Shown here piece by piece: positions 12,301 through 24,300 of a stretch of DNA of 64,000 nucleotides. Source of the stretch: Arcuatula senhousia (lineage: Eukaryota; Mollusca; Bivalvia; Mytilida; Mytilidae). The notes under the pieces are model-generated. The model searched no databases. It saw only the letters and a list, made by a program, of their open reading frames with translations, and was not told the DNA's origin. How positions within the stretch are numbered: the stretch's first letter is position 1; every line of letters starts with the position of its first letter. The stretch is taken from positions 26,080,602-26,144,601 of the forward strand of contig OZ020313.1 of NCBI GenBank assembly GCA_963971305.1. The letters run 5' to 3'. A program made the translations under genes and the position numbers.

Positions 12301-15300
12301 TCTTACACGAAATTATTTTTCAGCAACATAAGTACAGTATACTTGACATTCATGTTCGAAATGATCTCACAATTCTATTTTTTGGTAAAAAATGAGAAAT
12401 CTTCACAAAAATCACAAATTTCTGAAAATAGGTTTTGAATTTGATATAAACAAATATTAACCAGAAATATCAACAGAAAAAAAAATTATCGGAGACAAAC
12501 AGGTAAGTAGACAGATATTTAACTAAAAATGATATCATATTCTCTATTTTGGGGCAAAAATTATATAATTTAAACAAAAACTGCTGATTTCTGGAAATTG
12601 ATTCTCAATTCATTAATAAAATAATCAAATAGATAATTCTTACACGAAATTATTTTTCAGCAAAATAAGTACAGTATACTTGACATTCATGTTCGAAATG
12701 ATCTCACAATTCTATTTTTTGGTAGAAAATGAGAAATTTTCACAAAAATCACAAATTTCTGAAAATAGGTTTTGAATTTGATATAAACAAATATTAACCA
12801 GAAATACCAACAGAAAAAAATTATCGGAGACAAACAGGTAAGTAGACAGATATTTAACTAAAAATGATATCATATTCTCTGTTTTGGGGCAAAAATTATA
12901 TAATTTAAACAAAAACTGCTGATTTCTGGAAATTGATTCTCAATTCATTAATAAAATAATCAAATAGATAATTCTTACACGAAATTATTTTTCAGCAACA
13001 TAAGTACAGTATACTTGACATTCATGTTCGAAATGATCTCACAATTCTATTTTTTGGTAGAAAATGAGAAATTTTCACAAAAATCACAAATTTCTGAAAA
13101 TAGGTTTTGAATTTGATATAAACAAATATTAACCAGAAATACCAACAGAAAAAAATTATCGGAGACAAACAGGTAAGTAGACAGATATTTAACTAAAAAT
13201 GATATCATATTCTCTGTTTTGGGGCAAAAATTATATAATTTAAACAAAAACTGCTGATTTCTGGAAATTGATTCTCAATTCATTAATAAAATAATCAAAT
13301 AGATAATTCTTACACGAAATTATTTTTTAGCAACATAAGTACAGTATACTTGACATTCATGTTCGAAATATATCTCACAATTCTATTTTTTGGTAAAAAA
13401 TGAGAAATTTTCACAAAAATCACAAATTTCTGAAAATAGGTTTTGAATTTGATATAAACATATGTTAACGAATAATTCAAACAGAGAATAACTTATTATA
13501 GACACATGTTTAAGTACACAGACATTTAAATCAAAATATAATAGCATACATGTAACATCTGTTTTGGGTAAAAGAATTGTACAATTCAAACAAAAATTGC
13601 TGATTTCTGAGAAGTCTTTCTCAATTCATAAATAATCGGAAAAATTTCATCACTGTCATTCAACAACACTTGCATTGCCGTCATTCAATAATACTTTTAC
13701 CGCTCTCATTCCTCAATAACACTTTCATCGCTGTCAGACTCGTCAATTGGCTGTGGAACAACGCTAGCATCCTCTACAAACTCACCCCAGTTCCTGACGC
13801 CATACTTCACATCTGGGTGATGCCTAGCATATCCCAAATACCACAATATGGATGCAACGTGTGCACAAACACCAACAACTCTCGCACCAGCTTTACATTT
13901 GCAATACCATGCTACTATTTGAGAACAGTCATACTGGATCCACAATTGATATTTTTTAGCAGATGTGTGTCTGCTTTGTATTTTTGCTCGAATCAAATGG
14001 AGATCTTCCTGGTGTACAAAAATGTCACAGTTTCCTTCTAAATGCTCTTGCATATAACTAGATGCCATTTTAAGTTGATATATGCCACATGTTATATTTC
14101 TCAGCTCTACTTCTCCTAGTACAGGAAAGTCATCCAAAGAATCTAAAGCAGTTTTCCAAATTACAGAACGTTTTTCTATATTCTCTCTTTCGACCCTTTC
14201 TTTTAACTCGTTAACCTTCTTTGACAGATGTAGCATTTTCGCTGCGATTAATTGGTCATCATCCGCAGCTGAAAATATAAAATTATGCAACAATAGACAT
14301 GATAATCCATACTCTTATCTTTATCCCTTTTTAAAAGGGAAAGATGATTTTTTGAACATTCGCCCGTCCGTCATGCCTTCCAAACTATCATTAAATCAAA
14401 ATAAAGAGAACAACCTTCAAGACACAGAACAGGAACTTATTTTTGTATTATTTGTATGTATTTTTTCACAAACGTATTTGTTTATCCATAACCCTTTTAA
14501 GTTGAAAGGTACAGGGGTGGATCTAAGATTTTTTAAATGGGTAGGCATGAAAAATGGATATTGAAAATATCTAGAAGAATATCATCTATTTTTATTATTT
14601 TCACGCAAAATTGTGGGCATTCACTCCTTAATTACGCCCCCCCCCCCCCTTTTCGATCCGCTGTCACTTTTAACACCATGTTGATGCGGAACACCACTTA
14701 AACGGTAAGTAACGAAAATACGAAATAATATTGAGTTTTGCATTTGTTAACAGCTTTACTCTTAATAAAACGTTTAAAATTGTTTGTTTTTAAATATTTT
14801 ATTAGTCACTTCTCTCTAATATATCTGTGTCTCTGGGTTGCAGTATTATGTGGAAACATACCTGGCGAAAGTGGCGGTAAAAACTTATTTGAGATAGCAC
14901 ACACAATAGACGTATATTCGCCAATGTAGGGGACTTGGTTTGTAGGCAACACATGATCAAGATACTTCCATCTCTTGATTCTGGCATTTGCCGATTCTAC
15001 CACCCATCTAACCTGAAGTAAATACCAATTAAACTTATTACAAGCCTGACATATGCAATTTAATTTTTAAATCAAGGGGGAACGTTTGATAAAATTGAAA
15101 GATAAGTATATGATGTACGAGATGCTTCCCGCCTTTGTTAAAATGCAGAGTATTATTTAACCATGCCATGATCATGTACATTTACAATTCTGCATGTTAA
15201 ATATCAATGCTAAATATACTAGTACAGTTACTTGCAGTTTCACATACATGTACAACTTTAACGATGATTTAAAGAATCTAGACGGACGAATACACGCGTA

Positions 15301-18300
15301 TATTACTATGTTCTGGTTCTTTAAAAATAAAAGGTGGTTGCTACAGAAACAGAGTTCTAGTAAAGAAATGAAGAAAATATATATGCTTTTGGTTAATGAA
15401 AATGCTAACCTTTAATGCTGGCTTAAAATCCAGTCATAAAACTTTGTATCTAAAAAATGTAGACGTTTTAACCATTTTTTTTTCATTTTCTATCAAGACC
15501 ACGATATTTGACTTTATTTTAATTTACCTTTGTGACAAGTCGACTTGAATTTGCCTCTTCCGTGGTAAGTTGTTGCTGTCCTTTCGGTAGAAATGTTGGC
15601 ATTTCAGCTTTGATACCCATGTCCTCTAATAATTCAATGGCGTCTCGGAACCCTCGGTCCACAACAAAAATGTCGTTTTCGTTGATCCATGATTTAATGT
15701 CCTCTACGTTTGATTTTATCATGTGCTTGAGAATAGAGGCATCGTTGTTCTTTCCGTCTGCCAAGTACGGGCCAACAACAGTGATAAAGTAACCGGTTGT
15801 TGTAACAACCACCATAGGTTTAACCAATGGACGACCTTTATGTACACTAAAAGACCTCCTCTGAAATTGGAAATTGCCACTTTTGTTAATATATATATAT
15901 GTTCCGTCCAGCACTAATATTGCTTGCGTCTCCGATATATCTCCAAATAGTGTTTGAGCCAAAGGTCTTGTATGATGTTGAATAACATCTTCACGGGTAA
16001 TGTGTTGAAACCCTAAATTCTCAGGAACAAACTTCTGCATCAGAGCGTTTCTAACGGACGAAATTGCTCTTCTCAAACTTGAGGTAGAAATGTTAAAAAT
16101 GGTAGCCATAACTTTGTTACCAATGCCTGCTTTCAATTTGAACAAGAAGATGCCTAATGATGTTCTGACACTGCGAGCAGGTGTATTTCGGACATACTCA
16201 TTAACGTATGTATGCAAAATATCAAAATTAACCTTGCTTATTCCTGTAAGGTTAACATAATCAGCTGATGACAGTGCAGTATCTGAATCAAAGTCAATCC
16301 TACCTTTCTCATTACGTAGTGCTACGAACCTCAATTTCTGTAAAAGTTCCAAAATAGAGGTTCTGTTAACGAATGAATCACAATAAATGGATTTAACAAG
16401 AGGCATTGCTTCTTCTGTGAAGTTATCGTCCTTCAAATGACTTGGACAGCAGCGACTTCCTGCAGGAACTATAATTTCATTATACAGAAAAACAGAAAAT
16501 CTTGCTTGTGATGGCACTACAAGTAACTTTGGCCCAGGTTTCTTGCATATAAAACAGAAGGAATGGCTCTTAGATGTACATGGGATTTTTAGTGTAACTG
16601 ATGGCGGACTTGGCAACTCAGTGGTTGCCTTTCGTTTCGGTGTTTCAGGAATATAGTCTGGATCTTTTGAAAGAGAGTCATCACACCTGTGCGTAGTTTT
16701 TGGCCTGTTTTCATTCACATAATACTTATGTCTACATTTATTGCAAAGAGTGTCATCAGACTTTGTTGATATCAGAAAATGTTTCTGAAGATATTTTGAG
16801 AGAGATCTTGTGATTTTTCTACGCTCGTGATTTTTTGTCCTTTTGTTGCATAACACACATGGAAAATTCTTCGGACCCTTTCCTGGCATTCTGGAATAGA
16901 TTGAGAGAAAATAGAAATAATATGCATGAATTGTTTTTGGCTCTGCTTTTAAAACTGTTTAAGTTATGATAAAGAAGCAAAAATAAAATTGGCAACTGCC
17001 GGTTTTGAACTACCATTTCTAAATTCGCATAGATATAACTATGTAAAGTTATGTAGTAAACAGAGAACAAATGTCATCCCCTATTTTCTCAATTACAAAA
17101 ATCAGTTGCAAAAATTGGGATAAATCCTGCAACTTCAAGAATCGATTTATCAAAAATATTTGTTGTATGGCTCTATCTTACTGAGTTACACATGTATGCA
17201 AAAAGAAACAATGTATTTTGGATCAAGTGTTTTATAAAGTAACACTATTCAACACTACAGATTCTAAAAAAAAATGTTTTATGCTAGAATGCTTTTTTCC
17301 ATATCTTTGATGTTTTAAGAGCTTTATCTGATTCAATAATCTCTTAATATTTCAATAAAAATATAATTATAAAACGAACAAGTGAATATGTATTGCAAAA
17401 AAATAAGAATATCGAGATTCGAACTCTCTTAGTAGTCTAAAAAGTGTTAAAAATGCTGCTTAGCTAACCGACTGAGCTAAAATATTCTTAGAAGAATATG
17501 GTCTAAAATGGTATATAATTTATAGCAATCGCTGACAAAAAGTTACGCAACTGAACAAAACAAACACTGAGAAAATATACGCATAATAAATGAAAATTGT
17601 CGGTTGGATTTGATAAGACCTAATGTAGACATAACATGCATAACTGCCGTTTTGGCTATAAATGGTCACATTGAGTGACGTTGAGATTGCTTATATAATT
17701 TATTATTTAAATATCGTTTGTATTGATAGTCATTAAATGATTTAAGAAGAAAAAAACAATGCAAAAATGGAAAGTTCCCACCTGGATTCGAACGTACATT
17801 CTCACATTATAAACGCATCGCTTTAACCAATTGAGCTATGGCGGCAAAGTTAATAGAATGGTATATTTAGCATTATTTAAAAGTTAAAAAGAAATAGGAT
17901 ATTATTAGACAACAATAAGAAGTGATGACTAGCAGACGATTTCTACGGACATTACGTTAACTATCACAAACTTGTTTGCAAAGTGTTTCATCATATTTGA
18001 ATAAACAGTAGAAAAAACGTATGAGATGCAAATATTTGTAACGTAACAATCTTTCAAGTTTTTAATAAGCATGGCCATAGGCACCCATACAAATGGGGAA
18101 CCCCATTCGAAGGGAAGGATAAAATTCCAACCGGAGTATCCCGATGGCTTTGAACATCTGCTAATAATTTATTTAAGAAAGTATAGAAATTAATTTTTGC
18201 TCTGCCATGTACAAAAAGAGATAAAAGTAGTGAGTAGTGTCTATCAAAACAATGAACGTGTCGTCCGGGACAAATGGTCGTTTGGGTGACTGGAATTTCA

Positions 18301-21300
18301 ATTTACCTAAACAAATATAGAAATACTTACTTAAAATAACTAATGGACTAATATTCTGTCATCAACAAGGTGAACATCTTTTCAAACTGGAACATCTTTT
18401 AGTCGAAAACCATATGAGAATTCATTTTATCATCATGATATCGGCAGCTAACTGTACAACGTTTTAACTCACGGTTTCCCAACTTGCGCATGTTTTCGTC
18501 AGTTGACAAGCACCTCCGCCTCCCCCCTTTTTGCTACATCGGTTGGTCATATGTATACAGTTCAAGAATCATTGTACATTCAATTCATTATCAAGAAAGA
18601 ATGTAAAATAGATTGATTAAATTATATAAAAGGAAAGCTAGAAAACATAATGAAATGAAGAATCAGATACAAGTCGACCCATCACGACTGCATGGGGCAT
18701 ATAGGCTTTGAAATGTCCGGATATCAAGATATCTTATTCATGTTTTATTATTCCATCTCATATTTGGTAAGCAAATATTACAATGTACGAAAAAAAACAT
18801 CAACACCCACTTATCTATACTTTTAAATGATAATGTGTCGGAAATAGGCGGGGAATAAGACAGAAAACGTTGAAAGTGACCCGTTCTGCGTTTCATTTTT
18901 TTATTTTTTCGACTTGGCCACACTCGTCGACCAAAATAAAAAGTGGCTTATTTTGCAGTTTATTGACTATAAAATTGATAAATCATGTTTAAATTTTGGT
19001 CGACGGGTGTGGCCAATCCAAATTTTGGCATAACATCTGTAAATTTGTATAAAAATAGTCCGATTTCCGGTTTTCCGTCATGTTTCCGGATGTTATACAG
19101 CCACAATAGCCAAAAAATTTTAACAATTGATATTGACAGATAATAATTCCATGCCTAGGTAAAGTTTTGCACCAATTAAGGCGAGGCTACAACTAGTTTG
19201 AAAATTTGCCATTTACCGGGCCGATTTTGACCCTTCGTGGCTCTACTCCTTTATTTATAAGGAATGACTGTTATAATTTATTTTTTTCATTGGGGATATG
19301 AAAAAAAGTTTTGCACATTAAGTAAAATCCGTGTCGCAGATTATACAATGTGCAAATTTTTTTTTCATACCCCAATGAAAAAAAAAATTATGACAGTCAT
19401 TCCTTAAATGACTTACAAACTCTGTCAGGTACTTCTCATGGATGACCTTGTACAGTTTATAGTACTTCTGAACCTCTGGACAAGCTTTGTCGTCATAGAA
19501 ATCTAGAAGGTCTATCACAACTCCTTCATGGCAATTATAGGCATCCTAGGAAAATATAAAGTACTTAATATTGTGGCAATAAAACAATTAGCTGTTATAT
19601 AGGTTAAAGACAATAAAATCAACTACTATATAACTTGTAATTTTTGCAGAGTGAATTTTTGGCAGACTGGAATCAAAATTCTGTGATTTTTTTCTTGCTT
19701 AATATAATTTTTGCAGCTTTACATCTTTATTTACAGATAAGAATACTATATATTTTTTATGTGATTTAAAATTTTGCGGTCGAGTGTCACGTGGGAAATA
19801 CTGCAAAAATTAAATTACGGATTTACGGTATGTGAATGATAATACTGTAAAAGTAATTAAATTTGTAGGCATGGATTTTTGTGGATATTGGTAATAAATT
19901 GCATATTCATGGACTGAGGGCTATTCCAGAAATAAATGTATGAGGGGGGGGGGGGGGGGTCGGAAGGCACATTTTTTTATACCCACCATGCATAAAATTT
20001 TAAATTGTTTCCCTTTATTTTGCATTTGAGAAATATTTTATTATAGTGCCTTTTGACTCCCCCCCCCCCCCCCCCCCACATACAATTACTTCTGGAATAG
20101 CCCTTATGACTTAGTGGTTTTAAAAAATTATGTATTTTCTGTTAATTCTCAAATTACTAAATAACTGTGTAAGATTTGAATCTGTATCCTTATAGTATTG
20201 TGAAATTTTAGTGCTAAAAAAAAAACTGTTGAAAGACAGACAGAGCAATGGATGAAATAAAGACTTGATGCAGGACCCTTACAAGGGGCACCTAATACCA
20301 TTTTCATTGTATTAAATACCTGTATTTGATCCATATAAGTCTGTACATCTTTGGTGAATATTTTCACAGTTCTTTCAATTTCTCTATACTTTGATTCTAC
20401 CCTGGTGAACTCTTCATCTTTTGTCTAAAAAGAATATAAACTTAAGAATACAAATTGTACAAGAAAGTTTAATAACTTCTTTAAAATCAAACTAGTTAAA
20501 AAAAAATCTGTACATTTACATACTATTATCAATATGGATTATCTTTCTTTGACCATTATTTTTATGAAATTCAGAATAAACATTGATATAGATCTACATC
20601 ATTTTGTCTATTGGAAATAACTAAAGGATATCATCAAGATTTTACCGTTTTCATCTCCATGTCCTTTATTCTTTTTTTCTCAAATTTCATCTTATTTATC
20701 AACCTCTCAATCAGTTGTGGAAAAATATTTCATCTCTGGAGAAAATTTTGTTCCCAGCTGAATTGCACGTGCAATTGATGAGCAACTGTTTTTTTTTGTT
20801 TTTTTTTGTGAGCCTCTCCATTAATGATCAAATTTATTTCCCTTGATGTTAAAAATTCCATCATCAACTTGATCGCATTGTAGAACCTAAATATATTTCA
20901 TTTTATACTTTTTCTCATGCATACAAATACCATATAACTACTGTGGATTCATTCATTTTCGTGGGTACCAATTTTCGTGGTTTGAAAGAAATTAACAAGT
21001 TCGTAGATTCTTAAATTCGTGGTTCTGAAGTCTGCTGTATGCAAATCATTGTTAAATTTTCATTTCGTGGGGTATCAAATTTCGTGGGTCAATGCCACCC
21101 ACGAAAACCACGAAAATTGGTACCCCACAAATAATAATGAAACCACAGTATATTCTTAAATTGATTTATATTTTCACCAATTCATACCTGAGGTGATATT
21201 CCTAGATTGGTAGATATTCTGCCTTTGAATCTGCTTCCTTTCTTCCTGAGAGAATGTAGGTTGATCTTAGATAGCATGTCACCAAGAGACTGGTCTGTAT

Positions 21301-24300
21301 CTCTCTTGTACTTGTATACTGAAGTGAAAAATAAATACCATACCGTATAGCAGGAAATTTTCGCCAGGTTCTAATTTTCGCTTTATTCGCGACCATTATT
21401 CTATCGCGAAATATTGAACCCGCGTAATAAAGAATCAATATTAATTTGTATTGAGAATATAATGAAATCGTGAAAATAAATGTCCGCGTAAATAAGAACT
21501 AGGTCATTTTGGTATGAAATCGCGAAATTAGCAGGCCGCGAAAATTACCCGCTAAACGGTATGCTGGTAATTGGTAATTTTTGCAGTGTGGATTTTTGCA
21601 GATTGGAATGAAAATTTTGTGATTTTATTTTTGATGATTTTAATTTTTGTGGTTTTACATCTTTAGATATGAAAAAGAATACTTCATTCTTATCTACTGT
21701 GAAAGTACTTAAATTCGTGGGTACCAATTTTCGTGGTTTGACCTAATTATGCAAGTTCGTGGATTCATAAATTCGTGGATTTTTTATTTTGAAGAGAAAA
21801 AAAAATGGTGGTATTTGTTGATCTGTTTACGATTTCAGCACATGAAAGTGATCATTTAATTTGTATATTAAATTTAACTGTTTAAATATACCAGTTAATG
21901 TTCTTCCTCATTATGTAATTGCCAATGATTAATGTGTTAAAGAGCTTGATTATCTTATTAATTAAGCTGTAAAGGTGTGAAAAACACCTGGCAAGACTTG
22001 ATTGATTTATGATGGTCAAAGGAATTAACATTGTTTAAATCATCCTAAGGGTGTTTGTATAACAATTGGGAACTGTTTATGGCTTCAGGTGACAGGATAT
22101 GTTTATGATTTTGACAATTTAAAAAATATTTCAATTGATATTTTATGTACTCATTAATTTTTTTTCCAATGTACATATTCAGAATACAAGTATATTGAAA
22201 ATGAACACTTTACAACAAAACATTTCATTAAAACGGAAGTGTATTTATTCTTAAAAAAAACCAATAAAATCGTTTGAGTTTTGCCAAATAAACATTACAA
22301 AATATTTTCCAAGATATATTTTATGATTGATAAGCTAATATTCAAGGTATGTCTGTCCCCCAATAGCTTGAAAAACAATTTAAATAATCTTTAATGGCTA
22401 TATAATATCGGTCTACAAAGTGCATTGTAGATCACATCCAAGGTTTTTACCACAAAATAGCAATTCCAACAAGTTATTATTTCGTTGGATTCTTAAATTC
22501 GTGGATCAGCCTATCCACGAAAACCACGAAAATTGGTACCCCACGAATAAAAAGGAATTCACAGTATATAATGTTGAATTTTGCAAACCACTAAATAACG
22601 CCAAAAATCAAAATACTACAAAAATTACAAGTTATATGGTTCAAAAGAAAGCATCTTGGAATTTAAATTTGGCTGTGGGAAAATGTAGTTGAAGGCAAGA
22701 ATACTGACAAAGTCATGAGGAGCCCTAGTCCACAAAAGTAAAATAATTGTAATAAAGTTTGAAGGTTTAAATCAAAATTAAATATGCATATCCTTAAAGG
22801 GTACTAAATCTTTGCATAAAAGGATGAGTGGCAATAAGACCCATTTTTGGCCCAAGATTTACCAAGAAATTAAACCTGAGCATACAGATGCCTTAAGTTG
22901 CTGAAACATTGGCAAATTGATAGACTTAAAGAAAATATTAAGCTATTGCCATTTCTGTTAAGCTGCCATGCCAATAAGTTAACTCAAAAAGCTATGTATT
23001 AAAGAAATTGTCCTTATTTCATTGATTTTTACTAATTTTCACACACTTTTTGGTCTGAAAGAAGGTGGGCGCATCAAAACAACAACTTCATACCTGGCAA
23101 AAATGTGTAAAATGGTGAAATCCATCATTTCTAAAAGTTTGGAGTTGTTGTTTTCATGCGCCGAATGTTTTCTCAAGGAAAATATGAACGGAAACCATTA
23201 AAAAATGCAGATTTTCTTTATTTTGTGAAATAAGACCACTATATATGATGTCATAATTACGCCACATTGAAGGAAAATTGCCATATCTGATATGTTTTCT
23301 TTGTAACCACATATTAGATGATTTTTCTTATAAATATCATAACATTTGAACCGACTTCAGTTTTTTGGGCCAATTATGGGTCTTAATGCCACTCATCCTT
23401 TCAGTTTATACAAAGGCTGCTGGCAGTGTCCATTGTGGTTTTTCTAAATTATTGCTTGTTATGGGAGCTGTTTTGTACTAATAATATCAGAAAGATGAAA
23501 TGCATGCTAATATGCATAAGATGGTGTAGATATTTCCAAAATTCAGTAAAAACTTAAGCAATATGTTTGGAATATGCTCTTTTATCTGTGTAACAGTATT
23601 GCTTCCAAAACTTATTAACAATCTTTTGTTCAAGAGCTACTTTACTCAACTTTTGGTAGAGCGCCTCTCATGAGTCTTTAATAGACGAAACGCGCCTCAG
23701 GCGTAGCGAAATTTATTGTCTGGAACTTTGTTGTAATTAATATTTCTAACATCCGTGACGGTTAGCGCTGCTGGTGGAGTTTTAATTCCCCGAGGTTAGC
23801 CCGCTCCGGCATCAACACTTTTGTGTTGACGAACACATCAAAGATATAAATCATCCGTTTAAATTTCTAAATTGTCAAAACCCTAAGGTTCTTCCTACCC
23901 CAGACATAGGTTGGCCTTAGATATAATTTGGTTTTCTCGTTCGACATTTTTTAATATTATTCTATGCTCTACATATTCATGTAGTGTTTGGCATTTTCAA
24001 CTTTTGGTAGAGCGCCTCTGATGAGTCTTGAAAAGACAAAACGCGCATCAAGATGCAAAATTTATTGTCTGGAACTTTGTTGTAATTAATATTACTGCAT
24101 ACAAACATACCCAGATCTTTTCTTCGTTTGTATTCATTGATAGCTGTAGCCACTTCAGTCATGGCATTTATACCATTCAGTATCTCTATCTTGTCTTTAT
24201 GGCTGTCTTCTGTGGACTGTATGAAACAAGGCAGTAACAAACTTGCATATATAAAAACATTAAAATATACTTTGGTTTCATTATTATTTGTTGGGTATAA

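Larger units (their letters stand above)
16890..19217. other. 5' non-coding part of the 7.5-kb transposon
   Basis: No credible reading frame. It presumably holds the transposase promoter and 5' UTR. Visible structures are two tRNA-like relics (17415-17500 and 17785-17850) and a 102-bp inverted repeat (18915-19016). Confidence 0.6.
11739..19252 (-). mobile_element. 7.5-kb DNA transposon with 35-bp TIRs and a DDE/SWIM gene
   Basis: Inverted repeats at 11739-11773 and 19218-19252 begin AAAGGAGTAGAGCCACGAAG and match over about 33 of 35 positions. They enclose a three-exon transposase-like gene on the minus strand, a 335-bp tandem repeat block and a 2.3-kb 5' region. The element sits entirely in DNMBP intron 12. 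I see no clear target duplication: the flanks read TTTTGG on the left and ATTTAT on the right. The TIR and DDE type point to the PIF/Harbinger-ISL2EU side of DDE elements, which is inference. An intact reading frame and well-matched TIRs suggest fairly recent activity. Confidence 0.82.
23648..24095 (+). mobile_element. Hammerhead retrozyme-like element (two ribozyme copies)
   Basis: A roughly 95-bp block starting CAACTTTTGGTAGAGCGCCT occurs at 23648 and again at 23998, a 350-bp unit bounded by two hammerhead motifs in the same orientation. Metazoan retrozymes, reported in bivalves, are small non-autonomous retroelements made of such tandem ribozyme-bearing monomers. The element lies in DNMBP intron 9, antisense to the gene. 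Confidence 0.75.

Noticed and set aside
12712..13589. Three similar 66-68-codon frames ([13 protein letters not shown] type)
   Set aside because: They recur only because the 335-bp DNA unit recurs. Composition is low-complexity, with no splice or family support.
13670..14564. Plus-strand frames of 123 and 160 codons
   Set aside because: They are the antisense of transposase exon 3, which has clear coiled-coil and SWIM features on the minus strand.
17415..17850. Functional tRNA genes
   Set aside because: D-stem, anticodon stem and T-stem pairing fails in both, so only tRNA-like relics are called.
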